DNA from: Merdivivens faecigallinarum
GTDB lineage: Bacteria; Bacteroidota; Bacteroidia; Bacteroidales; UBA932
Direction of reading: 5' to 3'
DNA length: 14,542 nt
Assembly: GCA_017695055.1 (NCBI GenBank)
Contig: JADILY010000002.1
Span: 1 to 14,542 of the forward strand
Shown here piece after piece: positions 1 through 7,517 of the stretch (the first letter of the stretch is position 1; each line of letters begins with the position of its first letter). The notes under the pieces are model-generated. The model made no database searches and was not told the origin of the DNA. It saw nothing but the letters and a program-made list of their open reading frames with translations. Made by a program: the position numbers and the translations under genes.

Positions 1-408
1 TATATCGATGTCCTTCCGCCTGAAAAGCGCATGGAACTCCATACCAATATCACTGAAAACACCGTTGTTACGGGAGACCCGACACTGCTTTACTCCATTT
101 TCAGGAACCTTTCCGAGAACGCCCTGGCATATTCGTCGGGAACGGATATCTATGTAAATGTGGAATCGGAAAACAAGAATGAGATAGAGATTTCGTTTGC
201 GGACAACGGTGTCGGGATAGACGAAGAACACCTTGAAAAGATTTTTTACCGTTTCTACAGGGTCGACAAGGGACGTTCGAGAAAGGTCGGGGGGACCGGG
301 CTCGGGCTGGCGATAGTCAAGAATGCGGTCCTGTACCATAAAGGCAAAATAAAAGCCCGCCAGCGCAGGGGCGGCGGGCTCGAATTCATATTTACTCTGG
401 CCAAATAA
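1..408 (+). CDS. Sensor histidine kinase, C-terminal ATPase part (5' truncated by window edge)
   Basis: The reading frame is open from base 1, so the ATG at 31 is internal and only the last 135 residues are seen. They form a HATPase_c domain. The N box (RNLSENA) lies at visible residues 35-41 with Asn40 as the likely Mg-binding residue, the G1 box DNGVGI is at 68-73, an F-box-like FYRFYRVD follows, and the G2 box GGTGLGLA is at 97-104. This module binds ATP and phosphorylates a His on the dimerisation helix, which lies outside the window. No receiver domain follows, so it looks like a classical rather than hybrid kinase. The gene converges with a Pit phosphate transporter with only 3 bases between stop codons. 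The FYRVDKxRSRxxGGTGLGLAIVK style is common in PhoR-like kinases, so a phosphate-sensing role is plausible but is inference from context. Family call is secure; the stimulus is not. Confidence 0.93.
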   Translation, partial: YIDVLPPEKRMELHTNITENTVVTGDPTLLYSIFRNLSENALAYSSGTDIYVNVESENKNEIEISFADNGVGIDEEHLEKIFYRFYRVDKGRSRKVGGTGLGLAIVKNAVLYHKGKIKARQRRGGGLEFIFTLAK

Positions 409-411
409 ATC

Positions 412-2649
412 CTATTTCAGATATTCGCTGGCGGCTTTTATGAAGTGCTTCATCTGGTAAAGCATCTCTTCGGATTCCTGGAGGATTGTGACATAGAGCA
501 TCATCAGGTCCGGATTGTAGCTTTCCGACGAGATGCAGTCGGTCCTCTTTTTGCGTATCGACTTTACTCTGTCCTTGATGCTGTCGAGTTCGTCTATCAT
601 TTCGCTTTTTTTCGAGAAGTCGTTGGACGAAATGACGGCCTCGACACGTGTGAGCAGATTGTATATGTCGTTCCTTGCCGGTACGAATTCATCTATGTAT
701 TCCTGAGGGAGAGGCGTGAAGTTGTTGTCCACATGCTCCTTGCACGGGTCGCAGACCCTTCTGAGCGAATAAAGCATCTGTTCACAGCTGCTGAAGCCCT
801 GATGCAGCCACGAATTGGTCTGCATCATTTCCGCCTGGTTGTTTATCTTGCGCATGGCCACTATTTCCTTGCGGCGCGAGTTTTTCAGCAGATACTTGTC
901 GTCCTTGAGTTCGTTGATGGATTTCCTGAGAGCCTTCAGGTCGTTTTTGATGATTCCGTCAGTTATGGACATGAACAGGGAGGCCTGTGACTGGAGGAGT
1001 TTCGACATTACCTGCTGGTAATGTTGTTTTATAAGTTTCATGGAAACCACGTCCGAATCCGAATTCTGGACCTTGCTGATCAGGTCGTCCTGGGCCTTGT
1101 CGTTTTCGATTGCACCCTTGTGCCTGTTGAGGTACATGAAGATGAACAGGCCTATGAACAGGATGATTATTACAATGAATCCGCCCCAGTGTATGATGCA
1201 TGTGAGTATGAAGCATGCCATGAATGCAGCAAAGGCAGTGAAAAGCCAGCCGCCGATTACGGAGAGCACTCCTGTTACCCTGTATACGGCACTTTCGCGT
1301 GTCCATGCCCTGTCGGCGAGGGAGGAACCCATTGCAACCATGAAAGTCACGTATGTGGTCGAAAGCGGAAGTTTGAGGGACGTTCCCAATGCGATGAGCA
1401 GGCCGGACAGCACAAGGTTGACAGATGCCCTTACGAGGTCGAAGGCGGCGTGGTCCGCCAATATTATGTCGTCTTTGTTGAAGCGTTTGTCCGCCCATGC
1501 GAGGGCCTTGTCAGGAATGATTTTGGCGATGGCCTGCCCTGCAACGGTCGTTTTTCTGACGATTGTGCGCGCTATCGGCGAAGAGCCGAACATTTCGCTG
1601 CCTTCATCCTGTTTGCCGAGGTTGACTTCCGTCTGGGTCACGCGGTGCGCCTTCTTCGAAGTGATGAGGGCGAATACCATTATGGCTCCGGAGGCTATCA
1701 GGAAGATGACCGGAGTGTCGGCCGGTCCGTTGAGCGAATCCATCAGGAAGTTGTCGAATCCGACACCGTTCCCTTGGGCCATGTAGTCATGGTAGGTCGA
1801 ATAGCCAGCGAGCGGTACTCCGATGAAGTTCACAAGGTCGTTGCCTGCGAATGCGAGGGCGAGCGAAAACGTTCCTGTAAGGACAATTACCTTGAATACG
1901 TTCACTTTCAGGAAATGGAGTATCTGCATCAGTATCGTGAAGAATACGAAGCAGCAGCCAACCACGAGCAGGGTGTTTTCATGTATCCATGTCCTGAACC
2001 CTTCCGTCATGTACGAAGCGTCCTTTACACCTTTGATAAGCATGAAATATACTATGGCGGTGATGGCGACACCTCCGTATATTCCTATTTTCCATTTAAG
2101 GTTTTTCTTGTAATTGAACGAGAAGAAAAGACGTGCGAGATACTGTACCAGCGTACCGAAGAAGAATGCTATCGCTACCGATACGAATATTCCGATTATC
2201 ACTGACAATGCCTTTTCCGTGTTGAGAAGCATCCCGAGGGTCAGCGACGGGTCGTCGTGCATCTTGAACATCGCAAGGGCTACGGAACCTCCGAGCAGCT
2301 CGAATACCATCGAAACCGTCGTGGACGTCGGCATCCCGAAGGAGTTGAACGCATCCAGCAGTATTACGTCGGTAATCATTACGGCTACGAAGAGGTACAT
2401 GAGCTCGGTGGCGTAATAATGTTCGGGCTGGAAGATACCGTGCCGAGCTATATCCATCATGCCGTTGCTCATTGCCGCCCCGACGAAAATTCCGATTGAA
2501 GCGACAATCATCAGTGTCTTGAATTTCGCCGCCTTGGATCCTACGGCCGAATTCAGAAAGTTTACCGCGTCATTGCTTACTCCGACATAGAGGTCGAAAA
2601 TGGCAAGCGTGAACAATATGACGACGATTACAAGAAATAATGTCTCCAT
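412..2649 (-). CDS. pit: Pit-family inorganic phosphate transporter with PhoU-like C-terminal tail
   Basis: A 745-residue inner-membrane protein expected to import inorganic phosphate by cation symport. The two inverted halves of the Pit fold each carry their signature: GVSNDAVNF near the N terminus (Asn26-Asp27) followed by AVGSKAA, and GNDLVNFIG at residues 269-277. Proline/STT motifs (MPTSTTVS and LPLSTTYV) mark the re-entrant regions. At least ten hydrophobic segments span residues 1 to about 505. Residues about 510-745 are hydrophilic, helical and heptad-rich, resembling the PhoU-like tail found on long Bacteroidota Pit proteins; E. coli PitA (about 500 residues) lacks it. I chose the ATG at 2649 over an in-frame TTG at 2676 because a TATTTTTG promoter box (2674-2681) overlaps the longer start. 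A neighbouring histidine kinase converges on the 3' end. Cations, affinity and direct Pho control cannot be read from the sequence. Confidence 0.93.
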   Translation of the reverse strand: METLFLVIVVILFTLAIFDLYVGVSNDAVNFLNSAVGSKAAKFKTLMIVASIGIFVGAAMSNGMMDIARHGIFQPEHYYATELMYLFVAVMITDVILLDAFNSFGMPTSTTVSMVFELLGGSVALAMFKMHDDPSLTLGMLLNTEKALSVIIGIFVSVAIAFFFGTLVQYLARLFFSFNYKKNLKWKIGIYGGVAITAIVYFMLIKGVKDASYMTEGFRTWIHENTLLVVGCCFVFFTILMQILHFLKVNVFKVIVLTGTFSLALAFAGNDLVNFIGVPLAGYSTYHDYMAQGNGVGFDNFLMDSLNGPADTPVIFLIASGAIMVFALITSKKAHRVTQTEVNLGKQDEGSEMFGSSPIARTIVRKTTVAGQAIAKIIPDKALAWADKRFNKDDIILADHAAFDLVRASVNLVLSGLLIALGTSLKLPLSTTYVTFMVAMGSSLADRAWTRESAVYRVTGVLSVIGGWLFTAFAAFMACFILTCIIHWGGFIVIIILFIGLFIFMYLNRHKGAIENDKAQDDLISKVQNSDSDVVSMKLIKQHYQQVMSKLLQSQASLFMSITDGIIKNDLKALRKSINELKDDKYLLKNSRRKEIVAMRKINNQAEMMQTNSWLHQGFSSCEQMLYSLRRVCDPCKEHVDNNFTPLPQEYIDEFVPARNDIYNLLTRVEAVISSNDFSKKSEMIDELDSIKDRVKSIRKKRTDCISSESYNPDLMMLYVTILQESEEMLYQMKHFIKAASEYLK

Positions 2650-2664
2650 GTCAAACAAATCTGA

Positions 2665-2678
2665 TTTTGCGCGCAAAA
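2665..2678. promoter_or_regulatory. Perfect 14-bp palindrome at the pit promoter, candidate operator
   Basis: TTTTGCGCGCAAAA is a perfect inverted repeat. It overlaps the downstream end of the -7 box of the phosphate transporter gene and covers its expected transcription start, about 15 bases before the ATG. The position fits a repressor site for a dimeric regulator. The binding protein is unknown, and AT-rich flanks with a CG core can arise by chance. Confidence 0.35.
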
Positions 2679-2681
2679 ATA
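2674..2681 (-). promoter_or_regulatory. Bacteroidota -7 box (TATTTTTG) for the phosphate transporter
   Basis: Read on the minus strand this is an exact match to the Bacteroidota TAnnTTTG element. It lies about 25 bases upstream of the ATG at 2649, giving a leader of about 20 bases. No good -33 TTTG is seen at the usual 19-21 base distance, so the promoter may be weak or activator dependent. Confidence 0.5.
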
Positions 2682-2735
2682 TACAATATCTCCAATTTAT
2701 ATTCTGAAATCATGTTTCAATAATGTTAAAAAATG

Positions 2736-2743
2736 TATTTTTG
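2736..2743 (+). promoter_or_regulatory. Bacteroidota -7 box (TATTTTTG) for the SDR-hydrolase operon
   Basis: Exact TAnnTTTG match 28 bases upstream of the dehydrogenase ATG at 2772. A poor -33 candidate (TTTC, 2715-2718) lies 17 bases upstream. The box overlaps an upstream in-frame ATG at 2733, which argues against that ATG as the start. The promoter is back-to-back with that of the phosphate transporter. Confidence 0.55.
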
Positions 2744-2771
2744 CCATATTAACACACTAAATTTTCAGAAA

Positions 2772-3539
2772 ATGAAAGGAAAGATTGTTTTTATTACTGG
2801 GGCGAGCAGCGGAATAGGCGAAGGCTGTGCAAGAAAATTCGCTTCCGAAGGCTCGGATTTGATACTCAATGCCAGGAATACGGCAAGACTCGAATCCCTC
2901 AAGGCGGAGTTCGAGGAGAAATACGGTTCCAGGGTCCTCCTTCTTCCGTTCGATGTCCGTGACCGCAAGGCGGCCGAGAACGCTTTGGCATCGCTTCCGG
3001 AAGAATGGAAAGGGATAGACGTGCTGATAAACAATGCCGGACTCGTCATCGGAGTTGACAAGGAGTTCGAGGGCAGTCTGGACGAATGGGACATCATGAT
3101 TGATACCAATATCAGGGCACTGCTCGCGATGACCAGGCTCGTGGTGCCGGGGATGGTGGCCCGCGGAAGGGGGCATATCATCAACATAGGTTCCATAGCC
3201 GGGGATGCGGCATATCCGGGGGGAAGCGTTTACTGCGCGACAAAGGCGGCCGTAAAGGCCCTTTCAGACGGGCTCAGGATAGACCTTGTGGATACTCCGC
3301 TGAGGGTTACCAATATCAAGCCCGGGATGGTGGAGACCAACTTTACGGTCGTAAGGTACCGCGGCGACAAGGCTGCTGCCGACGCATTTTATAAAGGTAT
3401 CCGTCCGCTTACGGGGGACGATATCGCCCTTACCGTGTATTTCGCGGCTTCGCTGCCGGAGCATATCCAGCTTGCGGAATTGCTTGTGATGCCTACAAAC
3501 CAGGCTACCGGTACCATTTCATACAGGAAAAAGGAGTAA
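2772..3539 (+). CDS. Short-chain dehydrogenase/reductase, YdfG-like (NADP-dependent 3-hydroxy acid dehydrogenase type)
   Basis: A 255-residue cytoplasmic classical SDR without signal peptide. The nucleotide-binding motif TGASSGIG is at residues 9-16, NNAG at 87-90, the catalytic Ser at 141 and the Tyr-x3-Lys pair at 154/158. Arg35 after the second beta strand (NARNTARL) is consistent with NADP(H) preference. The C-terminal part, with KPGMVETNF, VRYRGD and a terminal VMPTNQATGT segment, resembles E. coli YdfG, which oxidises 3-hydroxy acids and L-allo-threonine and reduces malonic semialdehyde. An upstream ATG at 2733 is rejected because the promoter box follows it. The gene ends 7 bases before the choloylglycine hydrolase family gene, so the two are probably co-transcribed. 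A hydroxysteroid dehydrogenase role is possible from this partner, but the C terminus favours a YdfG-type enzyme. Family is secure; substrate is not. Confidence 0.92.
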   Translation: MKGKIVFITGASSGIGEGCARKFASEGSDLILNARNTARLESLKAEFEEKYGSRVLLLPFDVRDRKAAENALASLPEEWKGIDVLINNAGLVIGVDKEFEGSLDEWDIMIDTNIRALLAMTRLVVPGMVARGRGHIINIGSIAGDAAYPGGSVYCATKAAVKALSDGLRIDLVDTPLRVTNIKPGMVETNFTVVRYRGDKAAADAFYKGIRPLTGDDIALTVYFAASLPEHIQLAELLVMPTNQATGTISYRKKE

Positions 3540-3546
3540 AACCGCC

Positions 3547-4626
3547 ATGAAAACGTCACTAATATTGAAATCGGCCCTTGTTTCGGCCGTAGCCGCACTG
3601 TCCTTCCATCTGTCCGCATCCGCCTGTACCGGGATTTCGTTCCGTGCAGCCGACGGGAGCGTAGTGCTGGCAAGGACGATAGAGTGGGGGGACAGCGAGC
3701 TTCCGAGCATGTATGTCATCGTTCCCCGTGGCATGGAATTCATATCATACACGCCGACAGGGCAGAACGGAATGAAATTCAAGGTGAAATACGGTTATAC
3801 CGGTGTTTCCGTAGTCAAGGACGAGTTTGTCGCCGAGGGGCTTAACGAAGCCGGCCTTTCCGCCGGCCTGTTCTATTTTCCCGGTTATGGGAAATATCCT
3901 GAATACAAGGAAGCTTATAACGGGCGTACGATTGCGGACTTGCAGTTTGTATCGTGGATGCTTTCGAGTTTCGCTACCGTGGATGAACTTCTGAAAGAAC
4001 TGGACAGGGTCCACCTTGTCGCGATAGAAGGGACTTCTACAGTGCATTGGCGGGTAGGGGATACTACCGGAAGGCAGATAGTTATCGAAATCGTGGACGG
4101 CAGGACGAATGTTTATGAAAACACGCTTGGAGTCCTGACCAATGCTCCCGGGTTCGAGTGGCAGGTCGTAAATCTGAACAATTATGTCAATCTTTATTCC
4201 GGCGGGGCGCAGCCGAAGACAGTGGACGGTGTCCTCATCCATCCTTTCGGAGCGGGCTCGGGGATGCTCGGGATTCCCGGGGACGTCACTCCCCCTTCGC
4301 GTTTCGTAAGGGCGTTTTTCTACAAAACTACGGCTCCGCAGCAGAAAACTGGACGGGATTGTGTCATGCAGTGCTTCCATATCCTGAATAATTTCGACAT
4401 TCCTGTCGGGGTGGAGCACGAGCCGGGCAAATCCCCGGACATACCGAGTGCTACCCAATGGACGGCGGCTTCCGACCTTACCGGCAAAAAGCTGTATTTC
4501 AGGACTATGTATAATAGCAGCATAAGATGCATCGACCTGTCGGCGATAGATTTTTCGACGGTGGAATATGTGTCGAGGCCTTTGGATGAGGCAAAAGAGG
4601 AGCCTGTAGAGATGCTTCAGGTGTGA
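3547..4626 (+). CDS. Exported choloylglycine hydrolase / penicillin V acylase family amidase (Ntn hydrolase)
   Basis: A 359-residue linear-amide C-N hydrolase. Residues 1-26 are a signal peptide ending ASA; cleavage exposes Cys27, the N-terminal nucleophile of the family. Visible active-site counterparts are Arg43 (ARTIEW), Asn199 (LTNAPGFEW) and Arg252 (PSRFVRA). The family Asp after the first Arg (Asp21 in Gram-positive bile salt hydrolases) is Glu46 here; Glu is, to my knowledge, usual in the Gram-negative cluster. The NLNNY segment after Asn199 is also typical. Expected site is the periplasm. Members deconjugate glycine- or taurine-bile acids or cleave penicillin V or N-acyl homoserine lactones; the substrate cannot be told from motifs alone. 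It follows an SDR gene by 7 bases and has no promoter of its own. No clear intrinsic terminator follows the stop. Because the residues before Cys27 also resemble a weak lipobox, the processing route is worth noting. Confidence 0.93.
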   Translation: MKTSLILKSALVSAVAALSFHLSASACTGISFRAADGSVVLARTIEWGDSELPSMYVIVPRGMEFISYTPTGQNGMKFKVKYGYTGVSVVKDEFVAEGLNEAGLSAGLFYFPGYGKYPEYKEAYNGRTIADLQFVSWMLSSFATVDELLKELDRVHLVAIEGTSTVHWRVGDTTGRQIVIEIVDGRTNVYENTLGVLTNAPGFEWQVVNLNNYVNLYSGGAQPKTVDGVLIHPFGAGSGMLGIPGDVTPPSRFVRAFFYKTTAPQQKTGRDCVMQCFHILNNFDIPVGVEHEPGKSPDIPSATQWTAASDLTGKKLYFRTMYNSSIRCIDLSAIDFSTVEYVSRPLDEAKEEPVEMLQV

Positions 4627-4677
4627 AAATTTGAGGAAAAAATTAAAGAACCGGCGCGAAACGTATTTTTTTTGACT

Positions 4678-4685
4678 TATATTTG
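4678..4685 (+). promoter_or_regulatory. Bacteroidota -7 box (TATATTTG) for the protease-PorV operon
   Basis: Exact TAnnTTTG match followed by CAACTTG, about 68 bases upstream of the protease ATG at 4753. The predicted leader is about 60 bases long and AT-rich. A clear -33 element is not seen at the expected distance; a run of T at 4665-4673 lies just upstream of the box. Confidence 0.55.
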
Positions 4686-4752
4686 CAACTTGTGTGAATT
4701 GAAAATGCACAGTGGTTATTTTATTAATTAAATAGTTAGTCATATTGGTTAG

Positions 4753-7497
4753 ATGAAAAAAAGGTATTTTTTGATTGCCGGTTTGGCTGTCATGGCAATG
4801 GCCGGGTGCCAGGAGCCGATGCAGCGACCTGAGGATGACAGGCCGGTGTTCGATTCGCCGATGGGTGAAACCGTGAAAGGAAAGATCAGAATCCTTTTGT
4901 CGGAAGAAATGAGGCAGGTATTCGAAGCCGCCACAGATGAAAAAGGGATGGTAAGGCTCGAATCCGTCAAGTCGGCGGAGACCATTCCGCAGGAACTGGA
5001 AGTCATTTCCGTGGAAAGGCTCTTCAGGGAAGACCCGCGTTTTGTTAAGCGTATCCACAAATCCGGACTTGACAGGTGGTATGAAATCACATTCAATGAA
5101 GAAATTCCTCTTACTAAGGCTGCCGACTGCGTGTCAGGTATGGACGGAGTCGAATATGCCGAATATGTATATGTACCTAAGGTGGAGGCCGAGGAGGTTT
5201 ATCCGTTTGCCGTGAACTATCCTTTCAACGACCAAAGGGCTACCGAGCAGTGGCATTATCAGAACGACGGTTCGCGTGCCAATTCGATAGCAGGCTCCGA
5301 CATCAATCTGTATACGGCGTATGAAAAATACGATGTTACCGGAAATCCGGACGTGATAGTCGCCATAGTCGACGGAGGTGTGGATTACGATCACGAGGAT
5401 CTGGCCCAGAATATGTGGATTAACGAGGCCGAGCTGAACGGCCTTCCTGGTGTCGACGATGACGGAAACGGCTTCGTAGATGACATATACGGCTACAATT
5501 TTTGCTCTCTCACTGGCGATATCATTGAACATGAGCATGGTACCCATGTGGGAGGAACCGTTGCCGCCGTTAATAATAACGGTGTAGGTGTAGCCGGTGT
5601 AGCCGGTGGAAACGGTTCGACTGATTCCGGAGTACGTCTCATGTCCTGCCAGATTTTCGAGCCAACGGACAATCCTGATAAGGACAAGAGCGGCAATTCG
5701 GCTGAAGCAATTTATTATGGAGCCAATAACGGGGCTGTCATAGCTCAGAACAGCTGGGGATACGATCCATTGAAAGGTGTGACTACCACTCCGTATGCAA
5801 TCCGTGCGGCAATCGATTATTTTATAAATTATGCCGGCATGGATGATGACGGCAACCAGATAGGTCCAATGGCCGGTGGAGTCGTGATTTTCGCTGCCGG
5901 AAATGACAACTACCATGACGCGGCTCCGGGGAATTACGAACCGACAATCGCCGTAGCGGCCCTGAATGCCAGGTATGAAAGAGCCAGATATTCAAATTTC
6001 GGAAGTTGGGTTGACGTTTCAGCCCCTGGAGGAGAGGATATTACCGGAAATCTTATTCTCAGTACCCTCCCTGGAGGCAGTTATGGCTGGTTGCAGGGAA
6101 CTTCCATGGCTTGCCCTCATGTATCGGGTATTGCCGCACTTGTAGTATCGGCCAAAGGAGGTCCGGGATTTACAAACAAAGATTTGGAAGAGATTCTTTT
6201 GAATTCCTGCGATCCTGTAATTTATGAATACAACAAGGATGACCTGCAAGGGGATATGGAGGATGGTTATCAGTTAGGCCGCGGTCTGATCAATACGGCT
6301 TGGGCATTATCCGCCGTCCTCAGCGAGATTGCTCCGGAGAAACCGGAATTCGAAATTGCAGAGCCGAAAAGCAATATAATGAGCCTTACTGTGGACGTGC
6401 CTTCCGACGATGATGACGGGGAAGCCACATTCTTACAGGTATATTACAGTACCAGCGAGTTTTCGAGCGTGGATTATGACAATATTCCGTCAAATATTAA
6501 TGCGATGGAATACGAGATAAGGGAACTTGCCAATGCAACCGAAGGGGATCCGAGCTCGAAAATCATCAATATCGGAAACCTTGACTTCGATCAGAAATAC
6601 TATGTTGCCATATCTGCATCGGACAGGGCCGGAAATGTTTCCGAACTTTCATCTGTGAAGTCTGTTACCACAGGCCCTAATCATGCTCCGGAAATAAATA
6701 TTCCTGAAGAATATCGAGATTTTATATTGAAATCCTACGCTTCCGCGGAGGTAGCGGCAAATATTACCGATCCTGACGGACATACAGTCACTGCCGAGGT
6801 TGTTTGCAGCAATGGCAGAAAACTGCAATCAGAACTCGTCGATGGGGTATTTATGGTTTATGTGAACGGTTGGGAGTTTGTGACAGGTGATTATTCGGTT
6901 GAAATTACGGCTAAAGACGAATACGGGATGGAGTCTACCGCTTCTTTCGCATTCTCTGTAAGGCCTAATTCATCTCCGTCGCTTATTGAAGGCAATATAC
7001 CGGGATTGAGTTTCAATGAAATCGGCGCAACTTCCGGTTTCGATGCAGCCGATTATATTACCGACACCGACGGCGATTCGCTTTCTTTTACATACGAACT
7101 GGATAAGGCGAACGTGGTTTCCGTAAGACAGACGGGAAGCAGTTTCGAACTGACATCGATTAATTACGGCAGTGCCGTATTGACTGTCATCGCTTCTGAC
7201 GGAGTGGGAGACCCATTCAAGACGAAGGTGGATATATTGGTGCGCGACGCTTCGGAGATAGTGGACGTATATCCTAATCCTGTATACGACAAACTCAATA
7301 TCAGACCTGGGGATGCTGGAAAATACAAGATAGTGGTTTCCAATACATCCGGAGGCGTATTGTTTAACGATACAGTAGATGCTTCTCCTTTCGCTCCTCT
7401 GACTCTGGATATGAGAGACCGTCCTATGGGTGTATACAACATTTCCGTGACAGCTGAAGACGGTACCGTGTTTAAGACCAATGTAGTCAAGTATTAA
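4753..7497 (+). CDS. Subtilisin-family (S8) serine protease, lipobox signal, FN3 and cadherin-like modules, T9SS sorting domain
   Basis: A 914-residue exported protease. A lipoprotein-like signal (basic KKR, hydrophobic stretch, MAGC) ends at Cys19. Residues about 20-160 look like an inhibitory propeptide. The S8 domain (about 165-525) has catalytic Asp207 (IVDGG), His262 (EHGTHVGG), oxyanion Asn384 (AAGND) and Ser451 (GTSMACPHVSG), so it should be active. A fibronectin type III-like module spans about 528-638 (ending SASDRAGNVSELSS), then two beta-rich Ig/cadherin-like modules (about 643-736 and 745-835) with DPDGH and DTDGD motifs that may bind calcium. Residues 837-914 are a type A T9SS C-terminal sorting domain: VYPNPVYDKLNI, then GVYNISV and a basic terminal VFKTNVVKY. 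It should cross the outer membrane by T9SS and be cell-attached or released. A PorV-like gene follows by 20 bases (TTG of the longer frame at 14). Having both a lipobox and a T9SS domain is odd. Confidence 0.93.
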   Translation: MKKRYFLIAGLAVMAMAGCQEPMQRPEDDRPVFDSPMGETVKGKIRILLSEEMRQVFEAATDEKGMVRLESVKSAETIPQELEVISVERLFREDPRFVKRIHKSGLDRWYEITFNEEIPLTKAADCVSGMDGVEYAEYVYVPKVEAEEVYPFAVNYPFNDQRATEQWHYQNDGSRANSIAGSDINLYTAYEKYDVTGNPDVIVAIVDGGVDYDHEDLAQNMWINEAELNGLPGVDDDGNGFVDDIYGYNFCSLTGDIIEHEHGTHVGGTVAAVNNNGVGVAGVAGGNGSTDSGVRLMSCQIFEPTDNPDKDKSGNSAEAIYYGANNGAVIAQNSWGYDPLKGVTTTPYAIRAAIDYFINYAGMDDDGNQIGPMAGGVVIFAAGNDNYHDAAPGNYEPTIAVAALNARYERARYSNFGSWVDVSAPGGEDITGNLILSTLPGGSYGWLQGTSMACPHVSGIAALVVSAKGGPGFTNKDLEEILLNSCDPVIYEYNKDDLQGDMEDGYQLGRGLINTAWALSAVLSEIAPEKPEFEIAEPKSNIMSLTVDVPSDDDDGEATFLQVYYSTSEFSSVDYDNIPSNINAMEYEIRELANATEGDPSSKIINIGNLDFDQKYYVAISASDRAGNVSELSSVKSVTTGPNHAPEINIPEEYRDFILKSYASAEVAANITDPDGHTVTAEVVCSNGRKLQSELVDGVFMVYVNGWEFVTGDYSVEITAKDEYGMESTASFAFSVRPNSSPSLIEGNIPGLSFNEIGATSGFDAADYITDTDGDSLSFTYELDKANVVSVRQTGSSFELTSINYGSAVLTVIASDGVGDPFKTKVDILVRDASEIVDVYPNPVYDKLNIRPGDAGKYKIVVSNTSGGVLFNDTVDASPFAPLTLDMRDRPMGVYNISVTAEDGTVFKTNVVKY

Positions 7498-7517
7498 TTG
7501 ATTGAAAAATATTGAAT

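Noticed and set aside
1021..2205. Long open frame of 394 codons on the plus strand
   Set aside because: It is fully antisense to the phosphate transporter gene, has no membrane, catalytic or other recognisable motif, and is rich in Tyr, His, Cys and Arg as expected for a shadow of a hydrophobic protein.
3745..5058. Open frame of 437 codons on the minus strand
   Set aside because: It runs antisense across the amidase gene, the promoter region and the start of the protease gene. No recognisable domain; composition is that of a shadow frame.
5581..5613. Short tandem repeat GTGTAGCCG
   Set aside because: It only encodes the Val-Gly-Val-Ala-Gly-Val-Ala-Gly run typical of the subtilase region after the catalytic His, so protein sequence explains it.
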